From Salinisphaera hydrothermalis C41B8 (GTDB taxonomy: Bacteria > Pseudomonadota > Gammaproteobacteria > Nevskiales > Salinisphaeraceae), in the NCBI RefSeq assembly GCF_000732535.1, contig NZ_APNK01000001.1, forward strand, positions 62,001-126,000: a DNA stretch of 64,000 bases, written 5' to 3'. A program made the translations under genes and the position numbers. The notes below the pieces were generated by a model. It did not search any database. It was not told where the DNA came from and worked only from the letters and a program-made list of their open reading frames with translations. This document shows, one piece after another, positions 55,913-64,000 of this stretch (position 1 is its first letter; each line of letters begins with the position of its first letter).

Positions 55913-55941
55913 AATTTAATGGTCGTTCGGCTTGAAGACAA
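55913..55941 (-). promoter_or_regulatory. possible sigma-70 promoter for pgk
   Basis: TTGTCT (55941-55936) and TAAATT (55918-55913) on the minus strand are separated by 17 bases and lie about 65 bases before the pgk ATG. Both hexamers match consensus at 4 of 6. Confidence 0.35.
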
Positions 55942-56172
55942 AGCCGTTTTGTTCGGCGTCGAAATCGCGGCGGGAAACAGTCCGCCAATGCACGCTAAAG
56001 CGCGCAAATAAACAGCGCTATACCGGCCGGTTGGTCTTGCCCCCGAGGTGCGCCGCGAGATTGTTTTGTTGCACCGCGCCCGCAGGCTTTAAAAACCGGC
56101 CCGATTGCGTTTGCGTTGTTTTTCGCGTTCATTCGCGGACGAGCCAAATAAGCGCCCCGTGCACGCGCCGAG
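55942..56172. other. intergenic part between gapA terminator and pgk promoter
   Basis: No supported gene. Contains GC-rich stretches and a run reading TTTAAAAACC; nothing specific was recognised. Confidence 0.4.
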
Positions 56173-56206
56173 CAGAAAAACAAAGACCGGACAGCGTCCG
56201 GTCTTT
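56173..56206 (-). terminator. rho-independent terminator after gapA
   Basis: On the minus strand AAAGACCGGAC pairs with GTCCGGTCTTT around a short loop and is followed by a T-rich tail (TTTGTTTTTC), about 25 bases after the gapA stop. It separates gapA from pgk. Confidence 0.85.
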
Positions 56207-56229
56207 GCAGGGCTCGTTATCGCGTCGGA

Positions 56230-57240
56230 TCAGCCGACGTTGGCCATGGCCAACGCGGTATCCAGCATGCGATTGGAGAAGCCCCATTCGTTGTCGTACC
56301 AGGAGCAGACCTTGATCAGACGCGAACCCGCGACCTTGGTCAGCTTGGAATCGACCGTGGACGACACCGAGCTGTGGTTGTAGTCCTGCGAGACCAACTC
56401 TTCCTCGGTATAGGCCAGCACGCCCTTGAGCTCGCCGTTGGCGGCGTTCTTGAGCACCTCGTTGACCTGCTCGACCGTGACGTCCTTGCCGACGTTGGCC
56501 GACAGATCGACGAACGATACGTTGATGGTCGGCACGCGCACGGCGAAACCGTCCAGCTTGCCGTTGAGATCCGGCAGCACCAGGCCGACCGCAGCGGCCG
56601 CGCCGGTCTTGGTCGGGATCATGTTCTGGGTGGCGCTGCGCGCGCGACGGATGTCCTTGTGATAGACGTCCGACAGCACCTGGTCGTTCGTGTACGAGTG
56701 GATGGTGTTCATCAGCCCGTACTCGATGCCGAACGCTTCATGCAGCGGCTTGACCAGCGGCGCCAGGCAGTTGGTGGTGCAGGAGGCGTTGGACACGACC
56801 TTGTCGTCCGGGGTCAGCGTGTCGTGGTTGACGCCGTAGACGATCGTCTTCAGATCGCTGCCCGCGGGCGCGGAGATCAGCACCTTCTTGGCGCCGCCCT
56901 TCAGATGCGCGCTGGCCTTGTCCTTGCTGGCGAACAGCCCGGTGCATTCCAGCACGACGTCCACGCCCAGGTCGCCCCAGGGCAGGCTGGCCGGATCGCG
57001 CTCGGACAGCACCTTGATCTTGTCACCGTTGACGACGAGATCCTCGCCCTCGGCCTTGACCTCACCGGGGAACGTACCGTGGGCGGTGTCGTACTGGGTC
57101 AGGTGGGCGTTCATCTTGGCGTCGCCGAGGTCGTTGATCGCCACGATCTCGATCTCGCCGGTGCGCTTGCTCTCATACAGGGCGCGCAGCACGTTGCGGC
57201 CGATACGACCGTAGCCGTTGATACCAATCTTGACTGCCAT
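56230..57240 (-). CDS. gapA: glyceraldehyde-3-phosphate dehydrogenase
   Basis: A 336-residue GAPDH. The NAD-binding start is [20 protein letters not shown]; the active-site cysteine is Cys154 in SNASCTTNC, with the partner histidine near SVVHSYTND-like (here [10 protein letters not shown]). It links central carbon flow with tkt and pgk. It follows tkt by about 43 bases and is separated from pgk by about 380 bases with a terminator between them. Confidence 0.97.
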   Translation of the reverse strand: MAVKIGINGYGRIGRNVLRALYESKRTGEIEIVAINDLGDAKMNAHLTQYDTAHGTFPGEVKAEGEDLVVNGDKIKVLSERDPASLPWGDLGVDVVLECTGLFASKDKASAHLKGGAKKVLISAPAGSDLKTIVYGVNHDTLTPDDKVVSNASCTTNCLAPLVKPLHEAFGIEYGLMNTIHSYTNDQVLSDVYHKDIRRARSATQNMIPTKTGAAAAVGLVLPDLNGKLDGFAVRVPTINVSFVDLSANVGKDVTVEQVNEVLKNAANGELKGVLAYTEEELVSQDYNHSSVSSTVDSKLTKVAGSRLIKVCSWYDNEWGFSNRMLDTALAMANVG

Positions 57241-57283
57241 GTTCGCTCCTCGAACTTGGAATTTGACTTGAGTTTGTTCCTGA

Positions 57284-59284
57284 TCAGCCCTTGGCCTGAT
57301 TCCGAAGCGCGTCGACGACGCCTTCGACGGTCACGCCGAGTTCCTTGTAGACCTCGGGGCCCGGCGCCGACAGCCCGAACTGATCGACGCCGACCACCTG
57401 CCCCGTCGGCCCGACGTAGCCGATCCAGCCGTCGGAAACACCGGCCTCGACCGCCACGCGCGCTGTGACCGACGGGTCCAGAACGCTATCACGATACGAC
57501 GCCGACTGTTCGCGGAAGAGATCCACGCAAGGCATGGAGACCACGCGGACCGCCATTTCGCCGGCCAGCTGGTCGGCGGCAGCCACTGCAAGTTCCAGCT
57601 CGGAACCGGTGGCCATGACGATGGCATCCGGCTTGCCGTCGGTATCGCGCAGCACGTAACCGCCCTTGGCAATCGCAGCGACCGTGTCGGCATCGCGATC
57701 CTGATGATCGACGTCCTGACGCGACAGCGCGATCGCACAGGGCCCATTCTCGCGCTCGATAGCGGTCTTCCAGGCCACAGCGACCTCGACATCGTCGCCC
57801 GGGCGCCAGACATGCAGGTTCGGGATCAGGCGCAGCGAGGCCAGATGCTCGACCGGCTGATGGGTCGGACCGTCTTCACCCAGACCGATGGAATCGTGGG
57901 TGTAGACGAACACGTTGCGCGACTTCATCAGCGCCGCCATGCGCACCGCGTTGCGGGCATAGTCGGAGAACGTCAGGAACGTCGCGCCGAACGGCACGAA
58001 ACCGCCATGCAGCGAGAGGCCGTTGGTGATCGCCGACATGCCGAATTCACGCACGCCGTAATAAACATAGTTGCCGTTGTAGTCTTTTGCGGTGACCGGC
58101 TTGTGGCCGTCGAAGTCGGTGCCGTTGGAGCCCGACAGATCGGCCGAACCGCCGAACAGATCCGGCAGCAGGTTCCAGACCGCGCCCAGAACCGCCTTCG
58201 AGGACTTGCGGGTCGCGGTGCGCTTGCCGTCGGCCTGGGTCGACTCGATCAGCTGGGCGATGCCCGCGTCCCAATCCGCCGGCATCTTGCCGGACAGACG
58301 ACGGTCCAGTTCGGCGGCCAGCTCCGGGTTCGCCTTGACGTACGCGTCGTGCACATCCTTCCAGGATTTCTCGACCGCAGCGCCGGCTTCGCGATGATCC
58401 CAGGCGGCATAGATGTCGTCCGGGATATTGAACGGCGTTTCGTCGGTCCAGCCGAGCTCCTTGCGGGTCGCGGCGACCTCGTCGTCGCCCAGCGGCGCAC
58501 CATGAACCTTGGCCGTGCCCTTCATGTGGGGCGAGCCATAACCGATCACAGTCTTGCAGCAGATCAGCGTCGGCTTATGGGTTTCCTTCTTGGCCGTCTC
58601 GATTGCGGTATTGATTTCACCGGCATCGTGGCCGTCGACATTACGCACGACCTGCCAGCCATAGGCTTCGAAGCGGGCCGGCGTGTCGTCGGTGAACCAG
58701 CCTTTGACCTCGCCGTCGATGGAGATGCCGTTGTCGTCGTAGAACACGATCAGCTTGCCCAGGCCCAGCGTACCGGCGAGCGAGCAGGCTTCGTGGGAAA
58801 TGCCTTCCATCAGGCAGCCATCACCCGCAAAACAATAAGTGCGGTGATCGATCACCTTGTGATCGGGCGTATTGAACTGCGATGCGAGCACCGCTTCACC
58901 GAGCGCCATGCCGACGGCGTTGGCCAGCCCTTGGCCCAGCGGGCCGGTGGTCGTTTCCACGCCCGGCGTCTCGGTGTTTTCCGGATGGCCCGGCGTGCGC
59001 GAATGCAGCTGGCGGAAGTTCTTGATGTCCTCCAGCGTCATGTCGTAGCCGGTCAAATGCAGAGCGGCGTACTGCAGCATCGAGCCATGCCCGTTGGACA
59101 GCAGGAAACGATCACGATCGGCCCACTCCGGATTGGCCGGATTGAACTTCAGATGATCGTTGAACAGCACTTCCGCGATGTCGGCCATGCCCATCGGCAT
59201 GCCGGGATGGCCAATGTTGGCTTTCTGAACGGCGTCGATGGCCAGAATACGAATCGCGTTGGCGAGATCTCGTCGTGAGGGCAT
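57284..59284 (-). CDS. tkt: transketolase
   Basis: A thiamine-diphosphate enzyme of the pentose phosphate pathway, 666 residues, the normal length. Key motifs: [20 protein letters not shown] at the N-terminus, [38 protein letters not shown] for thiamine and metal binding, and [23 protein letters not shown] in the middle domain. It is the first gene of the minus-strand block tkt-gapA-pgk. Confidence 0.97.
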   Translation of the reverse strand: MPSRRDLANAIRILAIDAVQKANIGHPGMPMGMADIAEVLFNDHLKFNPANPEWADRDRFLLSNGHGSMLQYAALHLTGYDMTLEDIKNFRQLHSRTPGHPENTETPGVETTTGPLGQGLANAVGMALGEAVLASQFNTPDHKVIDHRTYCFAGDGCLMEGISHEACSLAGTLGLGKLIVFYDDNGISIDGEVKGWFTDDTPARFEAYGWQVVRNVDGHDAGEINTAIETAKKETHKPTLICCKTVIGYGSPHMKGTAKVHGAPLGDDEVAATRKELGWTDETPFNIPDDIYAAWDHREAGAAVEKSWKDVHDAYVKANPELAAELDRRLSGKMPADWDAGIAQLIESTQADGKRTATRKSSKAVLGAVWNLLPDLFGGSADLSGSNGTDFDGHKPVTAKDYNGNYVYYGVREFGMSAITNGLSLHGGFVPFGATFLTFSDYARNAVRMAALMKSRNVFVYTHDSIGLGEDGPTHQPVEHLASLRLIPNLHVWRPGDDVEVAVAWKTAIERENGPCAIALSRQDVDHQDRDADTVAAIAKGGYVLRDTDGKPDAIVMATGSELELAVAAADQLAGEMAVRVVSMPCVDLFREQSASYRDSVLDPSVTARVAVEAGVSDGWIGYVGPTGQVVGVDQFGLSAPGPEVYKELGVTVEGVVDALRNQAKG

Positions 59285-59580
59285 TACAACAATCCCCGGG
59301 TACGGCTTGACAAAGGTTCGCCATTGTCTATTAAAGACGACCGGATCAGCAACATCGTCCCAGTCCCCGAGCCGGCGGGCCGTCGCTCTATGCGTATGCC
59401 GCCCAAAGACGCGCGGACGCCGATCGCAGAGCGCGCTCCTCTACCGCCGCCGTTCGATCCGCTGTACGCCTCGAGTCACCGGCGAGCGCTGATCGAGACA
59501 AGCGGGTTCAAGCGTATGCGGCCCGGTTCGCCGGCCGGGAAACGCCACCCCTCGGAACATATGACACCCGACGGACGACG
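59285..59580. other. intergenic region upstream of tkt, without a supported gene
   Basis: On the plus strand TTGACA (59307-59312) and TATTAA (59329-59334) lie 16 bases apart, a possible promoter reading rightward. A TTG-started ORF (59324-59584) of 86 codons follows but has no good ribosome-binding site and no recognisable domain, so I do not call it. The promoter of tkt must also lie here. Confidence 0.35.
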
Positions 59581-59660
59581 ATAATTGTTTTAATTTATAA
59601 CAAAAAATATAAATTCAATTTCGCACCTTATAGTTCATAAGAAAAATTATTTTTTATACG
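59581..59660. other. 80-base AT-rich island in a GC-rich genome
   Basis: By hand count only 13 of these 80 bases are G or C, far below the surroundings. It includes a possible plus-strand promoter (TTGTTT 59585-59590, 17-base spacer, TATAAA 59608-59613). The ferritin-like gene begins 157 bases downstream. It may be a promoter with UP-like elements or a silencer-protein target. Confidence 0.6.
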
Positions 59661-59817
59661 ACCTTTTGCTGAGAATCCTTTTCTCCCCGCGCCCGTACTT
59701 GCTCTATGACCCGGCGATTCATTAGGCATTCGCGGGCAGCTACTGAACCAGTATGGACGGACTTTTATTCCGCTCACTGATAACCGCACACGTCAGTTCA
59801 AAGCAGGGAGAAACATC

Positions 59818-60927
59818 ATGAAAAGAACAGAACGGCCCCAAACCGATCAGGCCACGACCGGCACGAACGAGGACCGCACGCAACAGCCGTCGACCAGCCG
59901 AAGTCGCCGCCGATTTCTCGCCAATGGCGGCATGTACACCGCCGGGCTGGTCGGCAGTGCGCTGCTTGGCGCCTGCAACAATCACAACAACAACGCCATC
60001 GCCGGCACCAATGACAACAACGTCTATGTGAGCGGCCCGCCCGACGAAGCGATTCTCAACTTCGCCCTGAATCTGGAATACCTCGAAGCCGAGTATTATC
60101 TGCAGGCGGTCACCGGCAACGGGCTGGCCGACAGCGACCGCGGCGACAACCCGGGCATGGTGACCATCAAGGGCTCGCCGCAGGTGGATTTCAGCAGCAA
60201 CAAGCTCATCGGCCAGTACGCAGCCGAAATCGCCCAGGATGAGCTGCATCACGTGCAGTTCCTGCGTGCGGCTCTGGGCCAGCATGCGGCCTCGGCGCCG
60301 GCCATCGATCTGAAGAACTCGTTCGCGGCACTCGGCAACCTGATCGGCGTATCTAACTTCGACCCGTTCTCGAGCCCGGAGAATTTCCTGCTCGGTGCGT
60401 TCATTTTCGAAGACGTCGGCGTCACGGCGTACCACGGCGGGGCACCGTTCATTAAGAACCGCACCTATCTCGATGCCGCTGCGGGCATTATGGCCGTAGA
60501 GGTCTACCACGCCGGCCTGGTTCGCACTTTCCTCACCGCAGCGGATTACAACAACGGCGACACAACATTCAGCGATCTGACGGACAAGATCTCCGGCGTG
60601 CGCGACAGTGTGGACGGCAACAAGGATGTCAGCGCCGACTATGCCAACGGCCAACCGCCGGTAGCCGCAGACGACGACCAGGGCATTGGCAAGGGCCAGG
60701 CTGTGGGTGATAGCAATGGCATGGTCACGCTCAACGGCAATATGTATGCCGCGAGCAACATCGTGCCGACAGACGCTAACGGTCTTGCCTATGACCGCAC
60801 GATCGCCCAGGTACACAACATCGCCTATGCCACGGCCGCCCAGGTCTCGAAAGGCGGGTTCTTCCCGAACGGCACCAATATCCCGGGGCATAGCGAATTG
60901 TCCGTGAGTGCCAACAACAGCGGCTGA
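59818..60927 (+). CDS. Tat-exported ferritin-like domain lipoprotein
   Basis: A 369-residue protein of the ferritin-like group (Ferritin_2/Rds1-like). The N-terminus has a twin-arginine signal (SRRRFLANGG), a hydrophobic stretch, and a lipobox-like LLGAC, so it is exported folded and probably lipidated. An Asn/His-rich linker follows. The four-helix core has the diiron-like motifs LNFALNLEYLEAEYY, EIAQDELHHVQFLR, FEDVGVTAYHGG and MAVEVYHAGLVRTFL, with Glu and His residues at metal-ligand positions. The C-terminal part contains another 100 residues. It has been seen with desiccation and oxidative stress in other bacteria, but the role here is not known. ATG 59818 follows AGGGAGA. Confidence 0.82.
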   Translation: MKRTERPQTDQATTGTNEDRTQQPSTSRSRRRFLANGGMYTAGLVGSALLGACNNHNNNAIAGTNDNNVYVSGPPDEAILNFALNLEYLEAEYYLQAVTGNGLADSDRGDNPGMVTIKGSPQVDFSSNKLIGQYAAEIAQDELHHVQFLRAALGQHAASAPAIDLKNSFAALGNLIGVSNFDPFSSPENFLLGAFIFEDVGVTAYHGGAPFIKNRTYLDAAAGIMAVEVYHAGLVRTFLTAADYNNGDTTFSDLTDKISGVRDSVDGNKDVSADYANGQPPVAADDDQGIGKGQAVGDSNGMVTLNGNMYAASNIVPTDANGLAYDRTIAQVHNIAYATAAQVSKGGFFPNGTNIPGHSELSVSANNSG

Positions 60928-61085
60928 TCCCGCTACAGTATGGCGTGGCACACCGCCACCCATCCGAGCCCTGGCCACCGGCCGGGGCCTTTTTATACGC
61001 GACGCGGCGCTTGCAAGCAGAATTAATGAGCGGTTACCGGCGCTCCGACCTGTTCGCCCGCGCCACGATCGGCTATGCTGCAGTT

Positions 61086-61227
61086 GTCTTCAGGGCGGGG
61101 TGCAATTCCCCACCGGTGGTAGGGCCGAGATTCGGCCGAGCCCACGAGCGCTTCCGATCCCCGTCGGAAGGTCAGCAGATCTGGTCAGAGTCCAGAGCCG
61201 ACGGTGATAGTCCGGATGAAAGAAGAC
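61086..61227 (+). ncRNA. FMN riboswitch (RFN element) aptamer
   Basis: The P1 helix GTCTTC (61086-61091) and GAAGAC (61222-61227) encloses the conserved RFN sequence: AGGGCGGGGTGCAATTCCCC, then CACCGGTGG, a CCCACGAGCG segment, GTCAGCAGATCTGGT, and CGACGGTGATAGTCCGGATG. It lies upstream of ribB and senses FMN to control riboflavin synthesis. Confidence 0.96.
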
Positions 61228-61318
61228 GCGTGGCGGCAAGACCCGGCGCAATCCGTGCGTTGGTGCGAGCCTTCTCGCCTAGCCCTGAAACGTTGACTCC
61301 ATGACAAGAGGACGTTTC
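61228..61318 (+). promoter_or_regulatory. riboswitch expression platform before ribB
   Basis: GCCCTGA at 61282-61288 is the exact complement of TCAGGGC (61090-61096) at the start of the aptamer, so an alternative structure can form without FMN. A second short pairing, AAACGT (61288-61293) with ACGTTT (61312-61317), brackets the ribosome-binding site AGAGGA (61307-61312). No U-run is seen, which suggests control of translation, not termination. Confidence 0.6.
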
Positions 61319-61975
61319 ATGTCAGCATCCACCGAATTCCAGGGTTTCCCGCGGCTCGCTGCCGCCATTCAGGCCTATCGCGCCGGCCGGCCCGTGCTGT
61401 TGCTGGACGACAGCGATCGCGAAAACGAGGCCGATATCGTCGCCGCGGCGGAAAATCTATCGGTCGATACCATGGTCAAGATGATCCGCGACGGCTCCGG
61501 TATCGTCTGCCTGTGCTTTCGCGGCGCCGAGATCGATAAGCTTGGCCTGCCACAGATGGTCAATAACAACCAGTCGAAGAATCGCACCGGCTTCACCGTG
61601 AGCATCGAAGCCGCGACCGGTGTGACGACCGGCGTATCGGCGGCCGACCGCGTGCGTACGATCGCGGCCTCGCTCGAAGCGCTCGACGGCGATCACGATG
61701 CCATCGTCAGCCCCGGCCATGTTTTCCCCCTGCGCGCGGTCGACGACGGCGTACTGGCGCGTCGCGGGCATACCGAAGGCTCGCTGGATCTGGCCATCCT
61801 CGCCGGCATGCGCCCCGCCGCCGTGCTCTGCGAGCTGATGAACGACGATGGCACCATGGCTGGCAATGCCGAGATCGAGGCCTATGCCGCTCGCCACGAC
61901 ATGCCGGTGCTGACCATCGACGAGATCGCGCGCTATCGCGAATCCCGGCTGGCCCACGCCACCGAGTGCGCCTGA
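61319..61975 (+). CDS. ribB: 3,4-dihydroxy-2-butanone 4-phosphate synthase
   Basis: RibB makes the four-carbon unit of riboflavin from ribulose 5-phosphate. The 218-residue protein is a stand-alone DHBP synthase without the RibA domain. The catalytic acidic loop [16 protein letters not shown] lies near residues 30-45, with [17 protein letters not shown] and the histidine-containing GHVFPLRAV and [12 protein letters not shown] following. ATG 61319 has AGAGGA before it. Its expression is set by the FMN riboswitch just upstream. Confidence 0.95.
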   Translation: MSASTEFQGFPRLAAAIQAYRAGRPVLLLDDSDRENEADIVAAAENLSVDTMVKMIRDGSGIVCLCFRGAEIDKLGLPQMVNNNQSKNRTGFTVSIEAATGVTTGVSAADRVRTIAASLEALDGDHDAIVSPGHVFPLRAVDDGVLARRGHTEGSLDLAILAGMRPAAVLCELMNDDGTMAGNAEIEAYAARHDMPVLTIDEIARYRESRLAHATECA

Positions 61976-62006
61976 TCGGCCACCGATCGATGCCCGTATT
62001 GCACAT

Positions 62007-62033
62007 CCGCGGCCGGCGATCGGCCGGCCGCGG
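62007..62033 (+). terminator. GC hairpin after ribB
   Basis: A perfect 11-base-pair stem (CCGCGGCCGGC and its complement) with a five-base loop, about 30 bases after the ribB stop. No T-run. Confidence 0.5.
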
Positions 62034-62069
62034 GTGACGTGATCGGGGCTGGGGGCTATCCTTTGAAAG

Positions 62070-62864
62070 ATGAACAGTCTTTCGAGCGCCCCCGACAACG
62101 ACGGCTCCGATCGCGAATCGACGGAATTCTCCATCGATGAGCTGGCCCGCGAAACCGGCTCGACCGTCCGTAACATCCGCGCCTATCAGGATCGCGGCTT
62201 GTTGCCGCCGCCCGAACGACGCGGCCGACGCGGGATTTACAACGACGCGCATCTGTCGCGTCTGCGCATCATCAATCGGCTGCTGGAACGCGGCTATACG
62301 CTGTCCAACATTGGCGAGCTGATCGAAAGCTGGGAGTCGGGCAACGACATCGGCCAGTTGCTGGGACTGGAAACCGCGGTCGCCAGCCCCTGGTCGGACG
62401 AACTGCCGAGCTACCTGACCATGCCGCAACTGCTGCGCAAGTTCGGCGGGCAGTTCTCTAAGCGCGCCCTGGACAAGGCCGTCGAGCTGGACGTCATCCG
62501 GCCGGAAGGCATGCGCTATCGCGTGCCCAGCCCACGCATGCTGCATGCCGGCGCGGAACTGGTTGCGGCCGGCATCCCGCTTGAGGACATGCTCGACGTC
62601 GTGGCCCAGCTGCGGGCCAATGTCGAACAGGCCAGCGACGCCATGGTCCGACTGGTTGCCCATCATGTATTCGATCGCTACGGCGAGGGCCAATTGCCAC
62701 CCGGCGACGAAATGCCCGAGCTCGCCGACCTGATCTGGCGGCTGCGCCCGCTGGTCGAGATGGCGGTCCTGCCCGAGGTCGCCCGCGCCATGTCCAAGGC
62801 TGCTGACCAGCATCTCGGCGATCGGCTCGCCCAGGTGCTCGACCACCTCCACGACCCCAAGTAA
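62070..62864 (+). CDS. MerR-family transcriptional regulator
   Basis: A 264-residue MerR regulator. The winged HTH opens after about 18 residues (FSIDELARETGSTVRNIRAYQDRGLLPPPERRGRRGIYNDAHLSRLRIINRLLERGYTLSNI pattern). The effector part is long (about 180 residues) and helical, unlike the metal-sensing MerR proteins, so it more likely senses an organic molecule. It lies immediately upstream of, and in the same direction as, an epoxide hydrolase-like gene whose promoter has a 25-base perfect palindrome; a regulatory relation is likely but unproven. Confidence 0.9.
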   Translation: MNSLSSAPDNDGSDRESTEFSIDELARETGSTVRNIRAYQDRGLLPPPERRGRRGIYNDAHLSRLRIINRLLERGYTLSNIGELIESWESGNDIGQLLGLETAVASPWSDELPSYLTMPQLLRKFGGQFSKRALDKAVELDVIRPEGMRYRVPSPRMLHAGAELVAAGIPLEDMLDVVAQLRANVEQASDAMVRLVAHHVFDRYGEGQLPPGDEMPELADLIWRLRPLVEMAVLPEVARAMSKAADQHLGDRLAQVLDHLHDPK

Positions 62865-62970
62865 CCCGCACGACGCCCGGCAAAGCCGGGCCGGCATGAC
62901 GCTCCATAACTGAAGGCCGGCGCGGTGTGCCACCGGCCATAGGGCAGTTGCGCCCCGTATCTTTTTTGTG

Positions 62971-63000
62971 ACATCGTTCGATGTAACGATTACATCGAAC
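62971..63000. promoter_or_regulatory. palindromic operator upstream of the epoxide hydrolase-like gene
   Basis: Positions 62976-63000 form a perfect inverted repeat: GTTCGATGTAA, a CGA centre, TTACATCGAAC. An overlapping ACATCG (62971-62976) pairs with CGATGT (62979-62984), so three copies of one half-site are packed into 30 bases. It lies 6 bases before the ATG of the hydrolase. Confidence 0.7.
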
Positions 63001-63006
63001 AGAGTC

Positions 63007-63933
63007 ATGCCGAGCCGATCCACCGCAAACGAGCGCGTCGAACGCACCCCGGACGCCGTCATCGAGGGCGATGGCGTTCATCTAGCGTGCTATACCGACG
63101 GCGATCCGGCACAGCCGACGCTGGTGTTCGTGCACGGCTATCCCGATACGGCCCGCGTCTGGGACCGGCTGGTCAGCCATCTGGCGCATCGCTATCACTG
63201 CGTGCGCTACGACGTGCGCGGCGCCGGGCGATCGGAACGTCCCGCCTCGGTTTCGGCCTATAAGCTGGCGCATCTGGAACGGGATCTGAAGGCTGTCCTC
63301 GACTGGGCCTCGCCCAATGCGCCCGTTCACTTGATCGGCCACGATTGGGGCTCGATCCAGAGCTGGGAGGCTGCGACCGATCCAGCGATGGCCGACCGAT
63401 TGGCCAGCTTCACCACCATCTCCGGCCCCTGCCTCGATCACGTCGGCCATGGCCTGCGCTTGCAATGGCGGCGCAACCGCGCCGCGCTGGTGCGCCAGAT
63501 GAAACGATCCTGGTATATCGGCCTGTTCCAGCTGCCGTGGTTGGCGCCGCTGGGCTGGCGTCACGTGCTGGCCGAACGCTGGCCGGCAACACTGGCACGC
63601 CTCGAAGGCGAGCCCCTGCCGGTTGCGGCGACCTGGCGCGAGGACGGCCGCCACGGCATCAAACTGTACCGCGCCAACATCGCCCCCCGCCTGGCCCGCC
63701 CCCGGCAGCGCCCGGCGATCACGCCCGTCCATGCAATCGTCGCACGCCGCGATCCCTTTATCGGGCGCGGGCTGGTCGACGGCATGAAAGCCTGGGTTGC
63801 CGACCTGCAGATCGACGACATTGACGCGGGCCACTGGGCGATTGCCTCGCGGGCGCCCGAAGTAGCCGCGCTGATCGACGATTACATCGCCGTGAGAAAA
63901 AACAAACCAGCGGCGCCCGAAACCGCGAGCTGA
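63007..63933 (+). CDS. alpha/beta hydrolase of the epoxide hydrolase type
   Basis: A 308-residue protein from ATG 63007. It has the oxyanion pattern HGYPDTARVWD, a nucleophile Asp113 in GHDWGS (epoxide hydrolase and haloalkane dehalogenase style, not Ser), YDVRGAGRSERP after strand 4, and a base His276 in DAGHWAIAS. The cap-domain substrate residues cannot be read off with certainty. Upstream GTG at 62968 would lie within the operator and is rejected. Regulation by the neighbouring MerR protein is plausible. Confidence 0.83.
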   Translation: MPSRSTANERVERTPDAVIEGDGVHLACYTDGDPAQPTLVFVHGYPDTARVWDRLVSHLAHRYHCVRYDVRGAGRSERPASVSAYKLAHLERDLKAVLDWASPNAPVHLIGHDWGSIQSWEAATDPAMADRLASFTTISGPCLDHVGHGLRLQWRRNRAALVRQMKRSWYIGLFQLPWLAPLGWRHVLAERWPATLARLEGEPLPVAATWREDGRHGIKLYRANIAPRLARPRQRPAITPVHAIVARRDPFIGRGLVDGMKAWVADLQIDDIDAGHWAIASRAPEVAALIDDYIAVRKNKPAAPETAS

Positions 63934-63946
63934 TCCGGAGGATCCC

Positions 63947-64000
63947 ATGAGCACAGCGGCTATCGACTATCGCTTCAACCGTGAGCAGCCCGGCTACAGC
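63947..64000 (+). CDS. start of a further gene (truncated by the window end)
   Basis: ATG 63947 follows GGAGGATC at good spacing, 13 bases after the hydrolase stop. Only 18 codons are visible (MSTAAIDYRFNREQPGYS), too few to name a family. It probably shares the operon. Confidence 0.6.
   Translation, partial: MSTAAIDYRFNREQPGYS

Noticed and set aside
59324-59584. TTG-started 86-codon ORF upstream of the AT-rich island
   Set aside because: No good ribosome-binding site and no domain; the sequence composition is not gene-like.
1-64000. Prophage, integrative element or genomic island
   Set aside because: No integrase, terminase, portal, transposase or tRNA attachment site was seen; gene types look chromosomal throughout.

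Overview
The window is a high-GC, gene-dense stretch of a bacterial chromosome. Gene content points to a gammaproteobacterium: MinCDE, AcrAB/MexAB-type efflux with an AcrR-type box, Nth with the E. coli residue numbering, FadD and FadE, and an FMN-riboswitch-controlled ribB. Ser/Asp/Asn-rich exported linkers, a PHA locus, fatty-acid degradation and an OmpW porin suggest a marine or saline lipid-degrading lineage. My best guess is a Salinisphaera-like organism, but that is inference. I saw no rRNA, tRNA, CRISPR, integrase or intact insertion sequence.

Layout. 1-6.4 kb: the end of an rnfB-like gene, a gamma-glutamyltransferase-family gene, nth, an FAH-family gene overlapping nth, and two tandem paralogous exported proteins of unknown function. 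6.4-11.2 kb: a complete branched-chain amino acid-type (Liv) ABC transporter on the minus strand, with a Tat-type binding protein gene and a terminator-like hairpin in its leader. 11.9-15.8 kb: an FKBP lipoprotein, argG, rnt and an acyltransferase. 15.8-19.4 kb: a minus-strand PHA operon, phaC followed by two PhaZ-like hydrolases, one of which has lost its nucleophile serine. 19.5-28.1 kb: yihY, fadD, an AEC carrier with divergent LysR regulator, a GMC oxidoreductase and minCDE.

28.2-32.7 kb: a plus-strand cassette of circularly permuted ATP-grasp, alpha-E protein, zinc metallopeptidase and alpha/beta hydrolase. 32.7-40.3 kb: fadE, a 1201-residue Ig-like lipoprotein and an OmpW-type barrel. 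40.6-44.4 kb: an MCE (Mla/Pqi-like) lipid transporter operon. 44.5-51.3 kb: an RND tripartite pump with divergent TetR repressor and an almost perfect AcrR operator. 51.3-59.3 kb: a SanA/YdcF protein, a small inverted-repeat element, then tkt-gapA-pgk-moxR-vwa on the minus strand. 59.3-64 kb: an AT-rich island upstream of a Tat ferritin-like lipoprotein, an FMN riboswitch with ribB, and a MerR regulator beside a palindromic operator and an epoxide hydrolase-like gene, ending in the first codons of another gene.

Themes. Envelope and lipid biology dominate: fatty-acid activation and oxidation (fadD, fadE), storage as medium-chain PHA (phaC, phaZ), phospholipid trafficking (MCE operon), solvent or drug efflux (RND) and several lipoproteins. 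The best candidates for something undescribed are the ATP-grasp/alpha-E/metallopeptidase/hydrolase cassette without its usual transglutaminase, the phaZ pseudoenzyme, the tandem exported paralogues, and the Ig-lipoprotein/OmpW pair.
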